Below are positions 34,025 through 42,830 of a stretch of DNA of 64,000 nt, piece after piece. Source of the stretch: CAWJJM01 sp963843275 (GTDB lineage: Bacteria; Acidobacteriota; Thermoanaerobaculia; Multivoradales; JBCCEF01). The notes beneath the pieces are model-generated. The model did not search any database. It worked only from the letters and a program-made list of their open reading frames with translations, and was not told the DNA's origin. The position numbers and the translations under genes are program-made. The stretch covers positions 372,001-436,000 of the forward strand of contig CAWJJM010000009.1 of the NCBI GenBank assembly GCA_963843275.1, written 5' to 3'. Within the stretch, counting starts at the first letter, position 1; the number at the start of each line of letters is the position of its first letter.

Positions 34025-34834
34025 ATGGGGGAGAGCGACGCAGCGGGGGGGCGCCCGGCGGGGCGGGAGGAGGCGGCGGCCGGGGCCGACGCGCCGCGCG
34101 CCTCGTGGCTGGCGTTCGCCGCCACGGTCCTCTACGTGCTGCCGGCGACGCTGACGATGGCGCTCGCGGCGATGGTCCTCTCCTGGGTGCCGCCGCGCGG
34201 CGATCTCACCGCCTGGGTCGCCCGTATCTGGGCGCGCGGCATCCTCGCCGCCGCGGGGGCGCGGGTGGCCGTGGAGGTCGACCCGGCGGTCGATCCTGCC
34301 CGCGGCTACGTGGTGATCTCCAACCACGAGAGCTACTTCGACGTTCTCGCCCTGCTCGCCGTCCTCCCCGGCACCTACCGCTTCGTCGCCAAGCGCAGCC
34401 TGTTCTTCATCCCCCTCTTCGGCTGGGCGCTGGCGGCCGGCGGCTTCATCCCCGTCGACCGCAAGAACCGCCGCGGCGCGCGGCAGATCTGGAAGGCGGC
34501 CGGCGACCGGCTGGGGCGCGGCGCCTCGGTGCTGTTCTACCCGGAGGGGACGCGCTCGCGCGACGGCCGGGTGCACGCCTTCCACAGCGGCGCCTTCCTG
34601 GTGGCGCTGAAGACCGGCGCCCCGATCCTGCCGGTCGGCGTCTCCGGGGCCCGGGCGGTGATGCCGCGGGGCACGCTGCGCATCGCCCCGGGCACCATCC
34701 GGGTGCGCTTCGGGGCGCCGGTGGAGGTCGCCGGGCTGAGCGTGTCCGAGCGCGGCCGGCTCACCGAACAGGTCCGCCGCCAGGTCGCCGACCTGGCGGG
34801 CGCCGAGCTCGCCGACGCCCCCGCCGCGCCCTGA
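34025..34834 (+). CDS. plsC: 1-acyl-sn-glycerol-3-phosphate acyltransferase
   Basis: A 269-residue PlsC-type acyltransferase that makes phosphatidic acid from lysophosphatidate at the inner membrane. The catalytic NHESYFD (NHx4D) is near residue 100, followed by the glycerophosphate-binding FYPEGTRSRDG near 178 and the VALKTGAPILPV stretch. An N-terminal helix anchors it. ATG 34025 is preferred over an upstream GTG at 34004. It heads a cluster with mrp, lpxH, aroA and others. Confidence 0.9.
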   Translation: MGESDAAGGRPAGREEAAAGADAPRASWLAFAATVLYVLPATLTMALAAMVLSWVPPRGDLTAWVARIWARGILAAAGARVAVEVDPAVDPARGYVVISNHESYFDVLALLAVLPGTYRFVAKRSLFFIPLFGWALAAGGFIPVDRKNRRGARQIWKAAGDRLGRGASVLFYPEGTRSRDGRVHAFHSGAFLVALKTGAPILPVGVSGARAVMPRGTLRIAPGTIRVRFGAPVEVAGLSVSERGRLTEQVRRQVADLAGAELADAPAAP

Positions 34835-34867
34835 GCCGGGCCGGGGGGCGTGCTAGCATCGCCGGCC

Positions 34868-35956
34868 ATGGCGAGCGAGCTCGAGAGCCGGGTCTGGGAG
34901 GCCCTCAAGACGGTCCGCTACCCCGGGATGAGCCGCGACATCGTGTCGTTCGGCTTCGTCGAGGCGGTCGAGGACGCGGGCGGTGCGGTGACCGTCAAGC
35001 TGCGCGTCTCCACGCACCGCCCGGAGGCCGCCGAGCAGGTGCGCAGCGAGGTCGAGCAGGCGCTCGCCGGCCTCGAGGGGCTCGCGAGCGGCAGCGTCGA
35101 GCTGCACGTCGACCGCCCCGCCACCCGCGAGCAGCAGGCCCAGGGGGCGGTCACCCAGAGCCCCGACCTGATCCCCGAGGTGCGGCACGTGGTGGCGGTG
35201 GCGAGCGGCAAGGGCGGCGTCGGCAAGTCGACGGTGGCCGCGAACCTGGCGGTGGCGATGGCCCAGGCCGGCCACCGCGTCGGGCTCCTCGACGCCGACA
35301 TCTACGGCCCGTCGGTCCCCACGATGTTCGGGGTCGACGAGAAGCTGCGCGTCGTCGGCAACCGCATCCTCCCCTTCGAGAAGTACGGCATCAAGCTGAT
35401 GTCGCTCGGCTTCATCCTCGACACCGACACGCCGGTGATCTGGCGCGGCCCGATGGTGATGCGCGGGCTCGAGCAGATGCTGGGCGACGTGGAGTGGGGA
35501 GCGCTCGACTACATGATCGTCGACCTGCCGCCCGGCACCGGCGACGCCCAGCTCACCATGACCCAGCGGGTGCCGCTGTCCGGCGCGGTGATCGTCACCA
35601 CGCCGCAGGACGTCGCCCTGATCGACGCCCGCAAGGGGCTGGCGATGTTCCGCAAGGTCAACGTGCCGGTGGTGGGCATCGTCGAGAACATGTCCGGTTT
35701 CGTCTGCCCCCACTGCGGCGAGGAGACCGACATCTTCAAGCGCGGCGGCGGCGAGCGCACGGCCCAGTTGCTCGGCACCCGCTTCCTCGGCCGCGTGCCG
35801 CTCGATCCCCAGATCGTGCAGGGAAGCGACGCCGGCGTCCCCATCGTGGTCGAACAGCGCGAGGGGAGCCACGCCACCGCCTTCCGCAACCTCGCCGAGG
35901 CGGTGGTCGAAGAGGTCGGGCGCGCCGCCGGCAAGCCCCGGCTGTCGATCGTCTAG
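34868..35956 (+). CDS. apbC: Mrp/ApbC family Fe-S cluster carrier ATPase
   Basis: A 362-residue P-loop ATPase that carries Fe-S clusters to apo-proteins. It has an N-terminal MIP18/DUF59-like domain (1-95, VWEALKTVRYPGMSRDIV), then the deviant Walker A SGKGGVGKSTVAANLA near 116-131. DADIYGPSVP and the Walker B region VDLPPGTGDAQLT follow. The C-terminal CPHC pair (FVCPHCGEE) binds the cluster. The fold is dimeric and cytoplasmic. A -10-like TAGCAT lies just upstream of ATG 34868. It is 33 nt after plsC. Confidence 0.93.
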   Translation: MASELESRVWEALKTVRYPGMSRDIVSFGFVEAVEDAGGAVTVKLRVSTHRPEAAEQVRSEVEQALAGLEGLASGSVELHVDRPATREQQAQGAVTQSPDLIPEVRHVVAVASGKGGVGKSTVAANLAVAMAQAGHRVGLLDADIYGPSVPTMFGVDEKLRVVGNRILPFEKYGIKLMSLGFILDTDTPVIWRGPMVMRGLEQMLGDVEWGALDYMIVDLPPGTGDAQLTMTQRVPLSGAVIVTTPQDVALIDARKGLAMFRKVNVPVVGIVENMSGFVCPHCGEETDIFKRGGGERTAQLLGTRFLGRVPLDPQIVQGSDAGVPIVVEQREGSHATAFRNLAEAVVEEVGRAAGKPRLSIV

Positions 35957-35969
35957 GAGCCTCCGGGCC

Positions 35970-36730
35970 ATGGCCGTGGCCGTCATCGCCGACGCCCACC
36001 TCGGCGGACCCGGGGGCGCGGCGGCGCCGCTGGTCGCCCAGCTCGAGGCGCTGCCGGGCGCCGGGTGCGACCGCCTCCTGCTCCTCGGCGACCTCTTCCA
36101 GGGCTGGGTCGGTTTCCGCCGCTTCGAGACCTCCGACATCGCCGCCGTCGCGGCGGCGCTGCGGCGCCTGCGGGCCGCCGGCCTGCGGGTCGACTACGTG
36201 GAGGGCAACCGCGACTTCTTCCTCGCCCGTGGCCCGTACGCCGACGCCTTCGACCGCGTGGCCACGGAGGTCGCCCTGAGCGCCGGTGGGCGTCGCTACC
36301 TCGCCGTCCACGGCGACGGCCTCGACGAGCGCGACTGGCGCTACCGCTTCTGGCGCGCCGCCTCGAAGAGCTTCCTGTCGCGCTGGGTGCTGTCGTCGCT
36401 GCCCCGTCGGCTGGCGCAGCGGCTGGTCACCGGCACCGAGCGGCGGCTGTCGGCGACCAACCTCGAGCACAAGCGCCGGATCCCCGAGGGGATGCTGCGG
36501 CGCTACGCCGAGCGCCGGCTGGCGGAGGGGCACGACGTCCTCGTCCTCGGCCACTTCCACGAGGAGCGCCGCTGGCAGGTGGCGGGCGGCGAGCTGTGGC
36601 TGCTCCCGGCGTGGTTCCACGCCCGGCGGCCCGTCTGGCTGCCGCCGCCGGAGCCCGCGGGGCCGGACGGCGGCGCGGCGGCGGCGCCGGCGACGATGGC
36701 GGGTGGGACCGGGGGGACGACGGCGCGTGA
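35970..36730 (+). CDS. lpxH: UDP-2,3-diacylglucosamine diphosphatase (LpxH-type); frame open past its natural end
   Basis: The lipid A pathway enzyme that cleaves UDP-2,3-diacylglucosamine to lipid X. Motifs in order are ADAHLGG, LLLGDLFQGW, EGNRDFFLA, AVHGDG and GHFHEERRW, matching the LpxH metal and substrate sites. Homology ends near residue 225 (WLLPAWFHARRPVWL). In the given sequence the frame does not stop here but stays open to 37478, overlapping the whole next gene. One extra base in the low-complexity tail, for example in the G6 run at 36711-36716, would give a TGA at 36728-36730 forming a GTGA overlap, the arrangement used throughout this window. I therefore give 36730 as the end. 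Confidence 0.8.
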
Positions 36731-37503
36731 GCCTGCGCGTGACGCTGCTCGGGACCGGCACCTCGACCGGGGTGCCGCGGATCGCCTGCGACTGCCCGGT
36801 CTGCACCTCGAGCGATCCGCGCAACCGGCGGCTGCGGGCGGGGGTGCGCCTCGAGCTCGACCCGCCGGGCGGCCCGGTGGTGCTGGTCGACACCTCCCCG
36901 GACCTGCGCCAGCAGGCGCTCGAGCACGACATCCGCCGCGTCGACGGGGTGCTGTTCACCCACGCCCACGCCGACCACATCTACGGGCTCGACGACCTGC
37001 GGATCTACAACTACCTGCAGCGGGCGGAGATCCCCCTGTACGGCTCGGCGGCGACCCTGGAGGTCCTGCGCCGCTACTTCGCCTACGCCTTCGAGCCGGG
37101 CGCGGAGGGCGGCGGCAAGCCCCGCCTGCGCCTGGTGCCGGTGGCGGGGCCGTTCGACCTCTTCGGGCGGCGGGTGGAGCCGGTGGCGGTCGAGCACGGC
37201 TCGATGGAGGTCTTCGGCTACCGCCTCGGCGACTTCGCCCTGGTGACCGACGTGCACCGGATCCCGGCCGGCGGCCGGGACCGCCTCCGCGGCCTCGACG
37301 TGCTGGTCCTCGGTGCGCTGCGCCATCGGCCGCATCCGACCCACCTGAGCGTCGCCGAGGCGGTGGCGCTGGCAGCGGAGCTCGGGGCCCGCCGCACGCT
37401 GCTCACCCACCTGTCGCACGAGGTGGACGCGGCGCTGCCGCCCGGTGCGCTGCCCGACGGCGTGGAGCTGGCCCATGACGGCCTCGTTCTCGAGATCGAC
37501 TGA
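36727..37503 (+). CDS. MBL-fold metal-dependent hydrolase (PhnP-like)
   Basis: A 258-residue metallo-beta-lactamase fold hydrolase. It opens with VTLLGTGTSTGVPRIACDCPVC, then the metal motif HAHADH near residue 80 (VLFTHAHADHIYGLDDL). Later VTDVH and the C-terminal THLSHE supply the remaining ligands. The CxCxxC-like start and motif spacing match the PhnP cyclic-phosphate phosphodiesterase branch. Not being in a phn cluster, it probably has a general phosphodiester substrate. GTG 36727 forms a GTGA with the expected lpxH stop. Confidence 0.88.
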   Translation: MSLRVTLLGTGTSTGVPRIACDCPVCTSSDPRNRRLRAGVRLELDPPGGPVVLVDTSPDLRQQALEHDIRRVDGVLFTHAHADHIYGLDDLRIYNYLQRAEIPLYGSAATLEVLRRYFAYAFEPGAEGGGKPRLRLVPVAGPFDLFGRRVEPVAVEHGSMEVFGYRLGDFALVTDVHRIPAGGRDRLRGLDVLVLGALRHRPHPTHLSVAEAVALAAELGARRTLLTHLSHEVDAALPPGALPDGVELAHDGLVLEID

Positions 37504-38824
37504 GGGAGTGGCGGTCCCCGCCGGCCGCCGGGTGGCCGGACGGCTGCGCGTGCCGCCGTCGAAGAGCCTCACCCATCGCGCCTTCAACCTGGCTCTGCTG
37601 GCGGGGCGTCCGGCGCGGCTGGTGCGGCCCCTCGACGCCGAGGACACCCGGCTGTTCCGCGCCGCGCTCGAGCGCCTGGGCTGGCGCGTCGAGCCGCACG
37701 GCGACGCTCTCGAGCTGTGGCCGGGCGCGCGGCCCGCCGCGGCGGAGCTCGCCTGCGGCAACGCCGGGACCCTGTTCCGCTTCCTGGCGGCCAGCCTGGC
37801 GGCGCTCCCCGGCCGTTGGCGCCTCGACGGCACGCCGCGCCTGCGCCAGCGCCCGGTCGGGCCGTTGCTCGCGGCCCTGCGCGGGTTGGGGGCGCGGATC
37901 GAGTGCGAGGGCGCGGAAGGCTTCGCGCCGCTGCGCATCGAGGGTCGCCGCCTCCCGGGCGGGCGGGTGGTGCTGGACGCCGGGCTCTCCAGCCAGTTCC
38001 TCTCCGCGCTGCTGATGGCGGGGCTGACCGCCGCGGCTCCGGTCGAGGTGGAGGTGGCGGCGCTGACTTCGGGCCCCTACGTCGACCTCACCCTGGAGGC
38101 CGCGGCGCGCTTCGGCGGCCGGCTGGAGCGGGTCGGGACCGGCTTCCGCGTGGTACCCGGTCCCCTGGCGGCGCCCGCGGAGGGGTTCGTCGTCGAGGGC
38201 GACTTCTCGGCCGCCTGCTACCCGGCGGCGGCCGCCGCCCTGACCGGTGGCGAGGTGACCCTCGAGGGACTGCGGGCCGAGTCCCGGCAGGGCGACCGCG
38301 GCTTCTTCGACCGCCTCGCGGCGATGGGCGCGACGGTCTCCTGGCCCGCCGGCGGAGAGGTGGCCCGGGTGCGCGGGGACGGCCGGTTGCGCGCTCTCGA
38401 CACCGACCTCTCCGGCCTGCCCGACCAGGTTCCCACCCTCGCGGCCCTGGCCCCCTTCGCCCGCGGCACGACCCGGATCCGGGGTGTCCCCCACCTGCGG
38501 ATCAAGGAGAGCGACCGCCTGGCCGCCATGGCGGCGGGGCTGAGGCGCCTCGGAGCGGTCGCGGAGGAGCGGCCGGACGGCCTGGAGGTGCCCGGGGTGT
38601 GGGCCGCGGCGGTGCCGCCCCCCCCGCCCCGCCCGCTGCGGGTCGACCCGCACGACGACCACCGCATCGCGATGAGCCTGGCGCTGGTCGGGCTGGTCCG
38701 CCCGGGGGTGGTGGTGGGTGCGCCCGAGGTGGTGGCCAAGTCGTATCCGGCGTTCTGGTCCGACCTCGAGAGCCTGCTCGCCGGGTCGCGGGAGGCGGAG
38801 GGTCCGGGGCGGGGGGACTTGTAG
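37475..38824 (+). CDS. aroA: 3-phosphoshikimate 1-carboxyvinyltransferase (EPSP synthase)
   Basis: The sixth enzyme of the shikimate pathway, joining PEP to shikimate-3-phosphate. Signature segments are RLRVPPSKSLTHRAF (phosphate binding), CGNAGTLFRFLAA, SSQFLSALLMAGL, DLSGLPDQVPTLA, LRIKESDRLAAMAAGL and DDHRIAMSLAL. They span both halves of the fold. ATG 37475 (449 residues) has a GGAG site 8 nt upstream and overlaps the MBL gene by 29 nt. GTG 37508 would remove eleven residues and leave 438, close to the usual length. It is cytoplasmic. Confidence 0.93.
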   Translation: MTASFSRSTEGVAVPAGRRVAGRLRVPPSKSLTHRAFNLALLAGRPARLVRPLDAEDTRLFRAALERLGWRVEPHGDALELWPGARPAAAELACGNAGTLFRFLAASLAALPGRWRLDGTPRLRQRPVGPLLAALRGLGARIECEGAEGFAPLRIEGRRLPGGRVVLDAGLSSQFLSALLMAGLTAAAPVEVEVAALTSGPYVDLTLEAAARFGGRLERVGTGFRVVPGPLAAPAEGFVVEGDFSAACYPAAAAALTGGEVTLEGLRAESRQGDRGFFDRLAAMGATVSWPAGGEVARVRGDGRLRALDTDLSGLPDQVPTLAALAPFARGTTRIRGVPHLRIKESDRLAAMAAGLRRLGAVAEERPDGLEVPGVWAAAVPPPPPRPLRVDPHDDHRIAMSLALVGLVRPGVVVGAPEVVAKSYPAFWSDLESLLAGSREAEGPGRGDL

Positions 38825-38833
38825 TACACTATT

Positions 38834-38857
38834 CGCGCAAATCCGAAAGATTGCGCG
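38834..38857. promoter_or_regulatory. Inverted repeat before the sigma-54 activator gene
   Basis: CGCGCAA (38834-38840) and TTGCGCG (38851-38857) form a perfect 7-bp dyad with a 10-nt AT-richer centre, ending 4 nt before the ATG at 38862. A -10-like TACACT lies just upstream (38825-38830). The dyad could be an operator for autoregulation or a leader hairpin covering the start region. No T tract follows, so it is not a standard terminator for aroA. Confidence 0.4.
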
Positions 38858-38861
38858 TCGC

Positions 38862-41800
38862 ATGGCCCCTCGCGTCGACATCGACCATCCGGCCTGGGAG
38901 GTTCCCACGGCGGCCGACGGCCGCGTCGTCTCCCTCCTGGACGGGCTGCGCACGGACCGCGAGCGGCTGGCGGCGACGCTGCAGGCCGCAGCGCTGCTCG
39001 CCCACCTGGAGGAGGCCGGCGGCAGCCTGGCGGCGGGCTGGCGCGGCGCCGGCGTGGACGGCCGGGGGCGGCTGCGCCTGTCCGGGGCGCCACGCCCCGG
39101 TCGCTCGCCGCGCCTGCCGCAGGAGGAGCTGCGCGAGTTCCTGGCGCGGGTGTTCGCCGTGCCGCGCGGCGGACCGGTGCCGGGGCGGGGGGAGGCGCGG
39201 CGGGCGGCGCGGGCGCTGCAGCGCCGCTGGGCCCCCACGCTGGTCGCGCTGCCGCCCGACGACGCGGTGGGCCAGCTCCTCGACGAAGCGCCGTTCCTGT
39301 GGGAGCCGCGCTTCGCCGCCGCCCGCCTCGCTCTGGTGGCCGTGGTGCGCGGCCGCCCCCGCGTGGCGGGCCCGGGCGGAGCGCGCCGCCGGCTGCTGGC
39401 GGCGGCCGCCACCCCGGAGGAGCTACGGGAGCTGCTGGCGGGCAGCGCCGGCCGGCGGCTGTGGTGGCCGCCGGCGCCGGGCGGCGACCCCTGTCGGCTC
39501 GCCGCCGCCGGCCGCTGGCGGGCCGCGGTCGCCCACTGGCGGCTCGAACCCCCGCGGGACGATGCCTCACGCCGGGCCTGCGCCGACGCGTGGTTCGCGC
39601 TCGGACGCTTCGAGAAGGCTCTGGCCGTCCTCGCCACCGTGCGCCGGCGGACGGGCGCGGCGGACCTCTTGCGCGCGTCCTGTCAGCTCCACCTCGGGCG
39701 GGCGGGCGCCGCCCGCGCCACCGTGCGCAGGTTGCTGGCGGCGGGCGTCGCGCCGTGCGAGGAGATCCCCCTGGCGGAGTTGGCGGTGCGGCTGACGGCG
39801 AACGCGGGCGATCCGGCGGCCGCGCGCCGTCACGGCCGCGAGACGTTGCACCGGACGGAGCGGCGCTCGGGCCACGAGCGCGTGCGGGCCCTGGTGCTCG
39901 CCGCCCAGGCGGCGTGGGACGGGGGCGACCTCGCCGCGATGGAGCGCCACCTCGCCGCCGCGGCCCGCGGCGCGGGGGGCGGTGCGGGGTGGCGCTGGCG
40001 CCAGGCGCGGGCGCTCCTGGCGCTGGAGCGGGGAGCGCCGGAGGAGGCCTGCCGGCAGCTCGCGGCGGCGCTGCGGACGCAGCGGCGTCGGCTGCGGCGC
40101 TTCGAGGCCGCGGGGGTGTGGAACGATCTCGGCCTCGCCCGCGCCCGCTGCGACGACCTGGCCGGGGCCGAGCGGGCGTTCCTCCACGCCTTCCACCTCC
40201 ACCGGCGCTGCGACGGCCCACGGGCCCTCACCCTCGGGGCGACCAACCTGGCCGAGATCCGGCTGCGCCGGGGACGGCTGCTCGGCGTCGAGGAGATCCT
40301 CGCGCGGAGCGCGGCCGCGGACCGCGCCGCGGGCAATCGGCGGGGCGGCGTCTTCGACGAGCTGCTGCAGGGTCGCTACGAGATGGTGCGGGGCCGCCCG
40401 GCGGCGGCCCTGGACCGCTTGCGCCGGGCCGCGGCGGCGGCGCAGCGGCTGCGGCTGAGCGGCGCGCGGGCGGAGGCGCGGGTGCTGACCGCGCGCGTCC
40501 TCGGCGGGGAGGGTCGCGCCGCGGCGGCGGCCGCCGAGCTCGCCGCCGCCGGCGGCTCCGCCCTCGCCCATCTGGAGCCGGAGGAGCGGCCCGCGGTGCT
40601 CGCCCTCGCCGGCCGCCTGGAGGAGGCACGGCGCGCGGCGGCGGCGGCCGGAGACCTCGGCGCCGTCTGGCGCGCGCTGCTGGCGCCCGGAGGCGGTGCC
40701 GCCGGTGCGGAGGCCTGGGCGCCCCTCGGGGCGCTGGAACCGTTCCGCCGTGCCCGCCTGGTGGCCGACGTCGAGACCTTCGCGCCCGGGACGGCACCGG
40801 AGAGCTGGCGGCGGGCGGCGATCGCCACCTTCCGCCGGCTCGGCGCGCCCGGCGCGGCGCGGCGCCTCGAGGACGACGCGGGAGGTCCCTGGGAGGCGCT
40901 GGCGGGATGGCTCGACGGCGAGGTCGGGGTGGAGGGTTGGCAGGCCTTGCTCGCGGCGGCCGGCTACCCGGAGGCGCGGCTGTGGTGGGAGGGCCGCGAC
41001 GACGCCCGGGTCCTGGTCCCGGGTCCGGGCGGCGCGGAGGAGCTCACGGCGCCGGCGCGCGGCGGACGCCTGGTCCTCCGGGCCTCGGTGGTCGACCCGC
41101 CGCTGCGGGCGCTGTTCCGGCTGCTCCGCCGCGAGCTCCCGGCGCTCCCGGCGGGGCGCCCGGTCGCGCCGGCGGGCGATCCTGCGGCCGGCCTGGTCGG
41201 GCGGTCGCGGGCGCTCCGCGCCGCGGTCGAGCGGGTCGAGCGCCTGGCCCCCACCGACCTGCCGCTGCTGATCGTGGGGGAGAGCGGAACCGGCAAGGAG
41301 CTGCTGGCCCGGCACCTCCACCGGTCGAGCGCCCGCGCCGCGCGGCCGCTGCTGCCGGTCAACTGTGCGGCGCTGTCGGCGACGCTGCTGACCTCGGACC
41401 TGTTCGGCCACGTCCGCGGCGCCTTCACCGGCGCCGACCGCGACCGCGCCGGCGTCTTCGAGGCCGCCGAGGGCGGCACCGTCTTCCTCGACGAGATCGG
41501 CGACCTGCCGGCGGTCGCCCAGGGGATGCTGCTGCGGGTGCTGCAGGAGGGGGAGGTGCGGCGGGTGGGGGAGAGCCTGGCGCGGCGCGTCGACGTGCGG
41601 GTGGTGGCCGCGACCCACCGCGATCTGGCGGCCCGGGTGGGGGAAGGCCTTTTCCGGGAGGACCTGTACTACCGGCTCAAGGGCGCCGCCGTCGAGCTGC
41701 CGCCGCTGCGCGAGCGGGGTGCCGACGTCCTGCTCCTCGCCGAGCACCTGCTGCGGGCGGCGGCCGACCGCTGCGGCCGGCCGCCGCCGCGGCTCGGCGC

Positions 41801-42107
41801 GGCGGCACGGGCGCGGCTGCGCGCGCACCGCTGGCCGGGCAACGTCCGCGAGCTGGAGAACGTCCTCGCCTCGGCCGCCGTGCTGGCGGCCGCGGACGGC
41901 GGCGTGGTGCGGCCGGAGCACCTGGACCTGCCGGCCGCGAGCGGGCCCGCCGCGGCCGGCTACCACGTCCAGGTGGACACCCTGCGCCGGCGCCTGGTGC
42001 GCGAGGCGCTGGCGGACTCCGGCGGCGTGCAGGCGGTGGCGGCGCGGCGCCTCGGCCTGTCGCGGCAGGCGCTCTCCTACCTGGTGCGGCGCTTCGAGCT
42101 GCGCTGA
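38862..42107 (+). CDS. Sigma-54-dependent transcriptional activator with large TPR-like N-terminal domain
   Basis: A 1081-residue enhancer-binding protein. Residues 1-770 are helical repeats rich in Ala/Arg/Leu (TPR-like, for example RALVLAAQAAWDGGDLAAMERHL), with no receiver, GAF or PAS module. The AAA+ domain (about 785-1015) has VGESGTGKELLARHLH (Walker A), FTGA in the sigma-54 contact motif GAFTGA, and VFLDEIGDLP (Walker B). It ends in a Fis-type HTH (VAARRLGLSRQALSYLV). It should form hexamers that open sigma-54 promoters. The signal is unknown; the long repeat domain probably binds a regulator protein or ligand. It follows aroA directly but may have its own promoter. Confidence 0.9.
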   Translation: MAPRVDIDHPAWEVPTAADGRVVSLLDGLRTDRERLAATLQAAALLAHLEEAGGSLAAGWRGAGVDGRGRLRLSGAPRPGRSPRLPQEELREFLARVFAVPRGGPVPGRGEARRAARALQRRWAPTLVALPPDDAVGQLLDEAPFLWEPRFAAARLALVAVVRGRPRVAGPGGARRRLLAAAATPEELRELLAGSAGRRLWWPPAPGGDPCRLAAAGRWRAAVAHWRLEPPRDDASRRACADAWFALGRFEKALAVLATVRRRTGAADLLRASCQLHLGRAGAARATVRRLLAAGVAPCEEIPLAELAVRLTANAGDPAAARRHGRETLHRTERRSGHERVRALVLAAQAAWDGGDLAAMERHLAAAARGAGGGAGWRWRQARALLALERGAPEEACRQLAAALRTQRRRLRRFEAAGVWNDLGLARARCDDLAGAERAFLHAFHLHRRCDGPRALTLGATNLAEIRLRRGRLLGVEEILARSAAADRAAGNRRGGVFDELLQGRYEMVRGRPAAALDRLRRAAAAAQRLRLSGARAEARVLTARVLGGEGRAAAAAAELAAAGGSALAHLEPEERPAVLALAGRLEEARRAAAAAGDLGAVWRALLAPGGGAAGAEAWAPLGALEPFRRARLVADVETFAPGTAPESWRRAAIATFRRLGAPGAARRLEDDAGGPWEALAGWLDGEVGVEGWQALLAAAGYPEARLWWEGRDDARVLVPGPGGAEELTAPARGGRLVLRASVVDPPLRALFRLLRRELPALPAGRPVAPAGDPAAGLVGRSRALRAAVERVERLAPTDLPLLIVGESGTGKELLARHLHRSSARAARPLLPVNCAALSATLLTSDLFGHVRGAFTGADRDRAGVFEAAEGGTVFLDEIGDLPAVAQGMLLRVLQEGEVRRVGESLARRVDVRVVAATHRDLAARVGEGLFREDLYYRLKGAAVELPPLRERGADVLLLAEHLLRAAADRCGRPPPRLGAAARARLRAHRWPGNVRELENVLASAAVLAAADGGVVRPEHLDLPAASGPAAAGYHVQVDTLRRRLVREALADSGGVQAVAARRLGLSRQALSYLVRRFELR

Positions 42108-42141
42108 GCGGGTCGGAGCGGGCGGCCGTGCCGCCGTGCGG

Positions 42142-42624
42142 TCAGGGAGCGGCGGGGAGGTGGGGGCCGAGCAGGGCGACGATCCCTTCGAGCCCCGCGC
42201 GGTCGGCGTCGTCGAAGGCGGCTTCCTGGTGCGAGTCGAGGTCGAGGACGGCCACCAGCTCGCCGGCGGCGTCCCGCACCGGCACGACGATCTCGGAGCG
42301 GGCGCCGGCGTCGCAGGCGATATGGCCCGGGAAGGCGTGCACGTCGGCCACCAGCTGGGTGGCGCCGGAGCGGGCGGCGGCGCCGCAGACGCCCCGGTCG
42401 AACGGGATCTCGAGGCAGCCGAGCGGCCCCTGGTACGGGCCCACCCGCAGCAGGCGGGGGGCGACGACGCGATAGAAGCCGGTCCAGGACGCGTAGGGCA
42501 GGGCGGCGTGGAGCAGGCTCGCGGTGGTCGACATCACGGTGACCGCGTCGTCCACGCCGTCGAGCACGGCGGCCAGCTCGCCGCGCAGGCGGCGGTAGGT
42601 CTCGCGCTTGCCGGCGGGCTCCAT
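42142..42624 (-). CDS. msrC: Free methionine-(R)-sulfoxide reductase (GAF-domain)
   Basis: A 160-residue GAF-domain reductase that repairs free Met-R-sulfoxide. Three cysteines are spaced 10 and 24 residues apart (GCLEIPFDRGVCG and HIACDAG), the same spacing as the catalytic and resolving cysteines 84, 94 and 118 of characterised fRMsr proteins. LLHAALPYASWTGFYRV and SEIVVPVRDAAGELVAVLDLDS are typical. ATG 42624 begins homology. It is divergent from the double-HTH gene. Confidence 0.9.
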   Translation of the reverse strand: MEPAGKRETYRRLRGELAAVLDGVDDAVTVMSTTASLLHAALPYASWTGFYRVVAPRLLRVGPYQGPLGCLEIPFDRGVCGAAARSGATQLVADVHAFPGHIACDAGARSEIVVPVRDAAGELVAVLDLDSHQEAAFDDADRAGLEGIVALLGPHLPAAP

Positions 42625-42694
42625 GCCGGGATCATAGCTCGCCCGGCGGCCACGGCGGCGACATCGCCGCCAGCGTATTGTTATGGCAACATGG

Positions 42695-42724
42695 TTGACA
42701 ATGCACATCTTTTTTTTTGATAAT
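42695..42724 (+). promoter_or_regulatory. Strong sigma-70 promoter with a T9 tract in the spacer
   Basis: -35 TTGACA (42695-42700, perfect consensus) and -10 GATAAT (42719-42724) are 18 nt apart. The spacer contains nine consecutive T residues (42710-42718), striking in such GC-rich DNA. A CAAC-ATG-GTTG dyad (42687-42697) overlaps the -35 box and a wider ATTGT/ACAAT pair encloses it, a possible operator. The transcript would start near 42731, leaving a 100-nt leader before the double-HTH gene. Slippage in the T tract would change spacer length. Confidence 0.75.
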
Positions 42725-42830
42725 GAGTCGTCACGTTTCGATCATCCGAGGGGCCTCGGGAGCGGTCGAGACGCGGGTGAGAAGCCGTCGTAGAAGCGAT
42801 TTCCCGACCAGGGACCGACCAGGAGACCAG

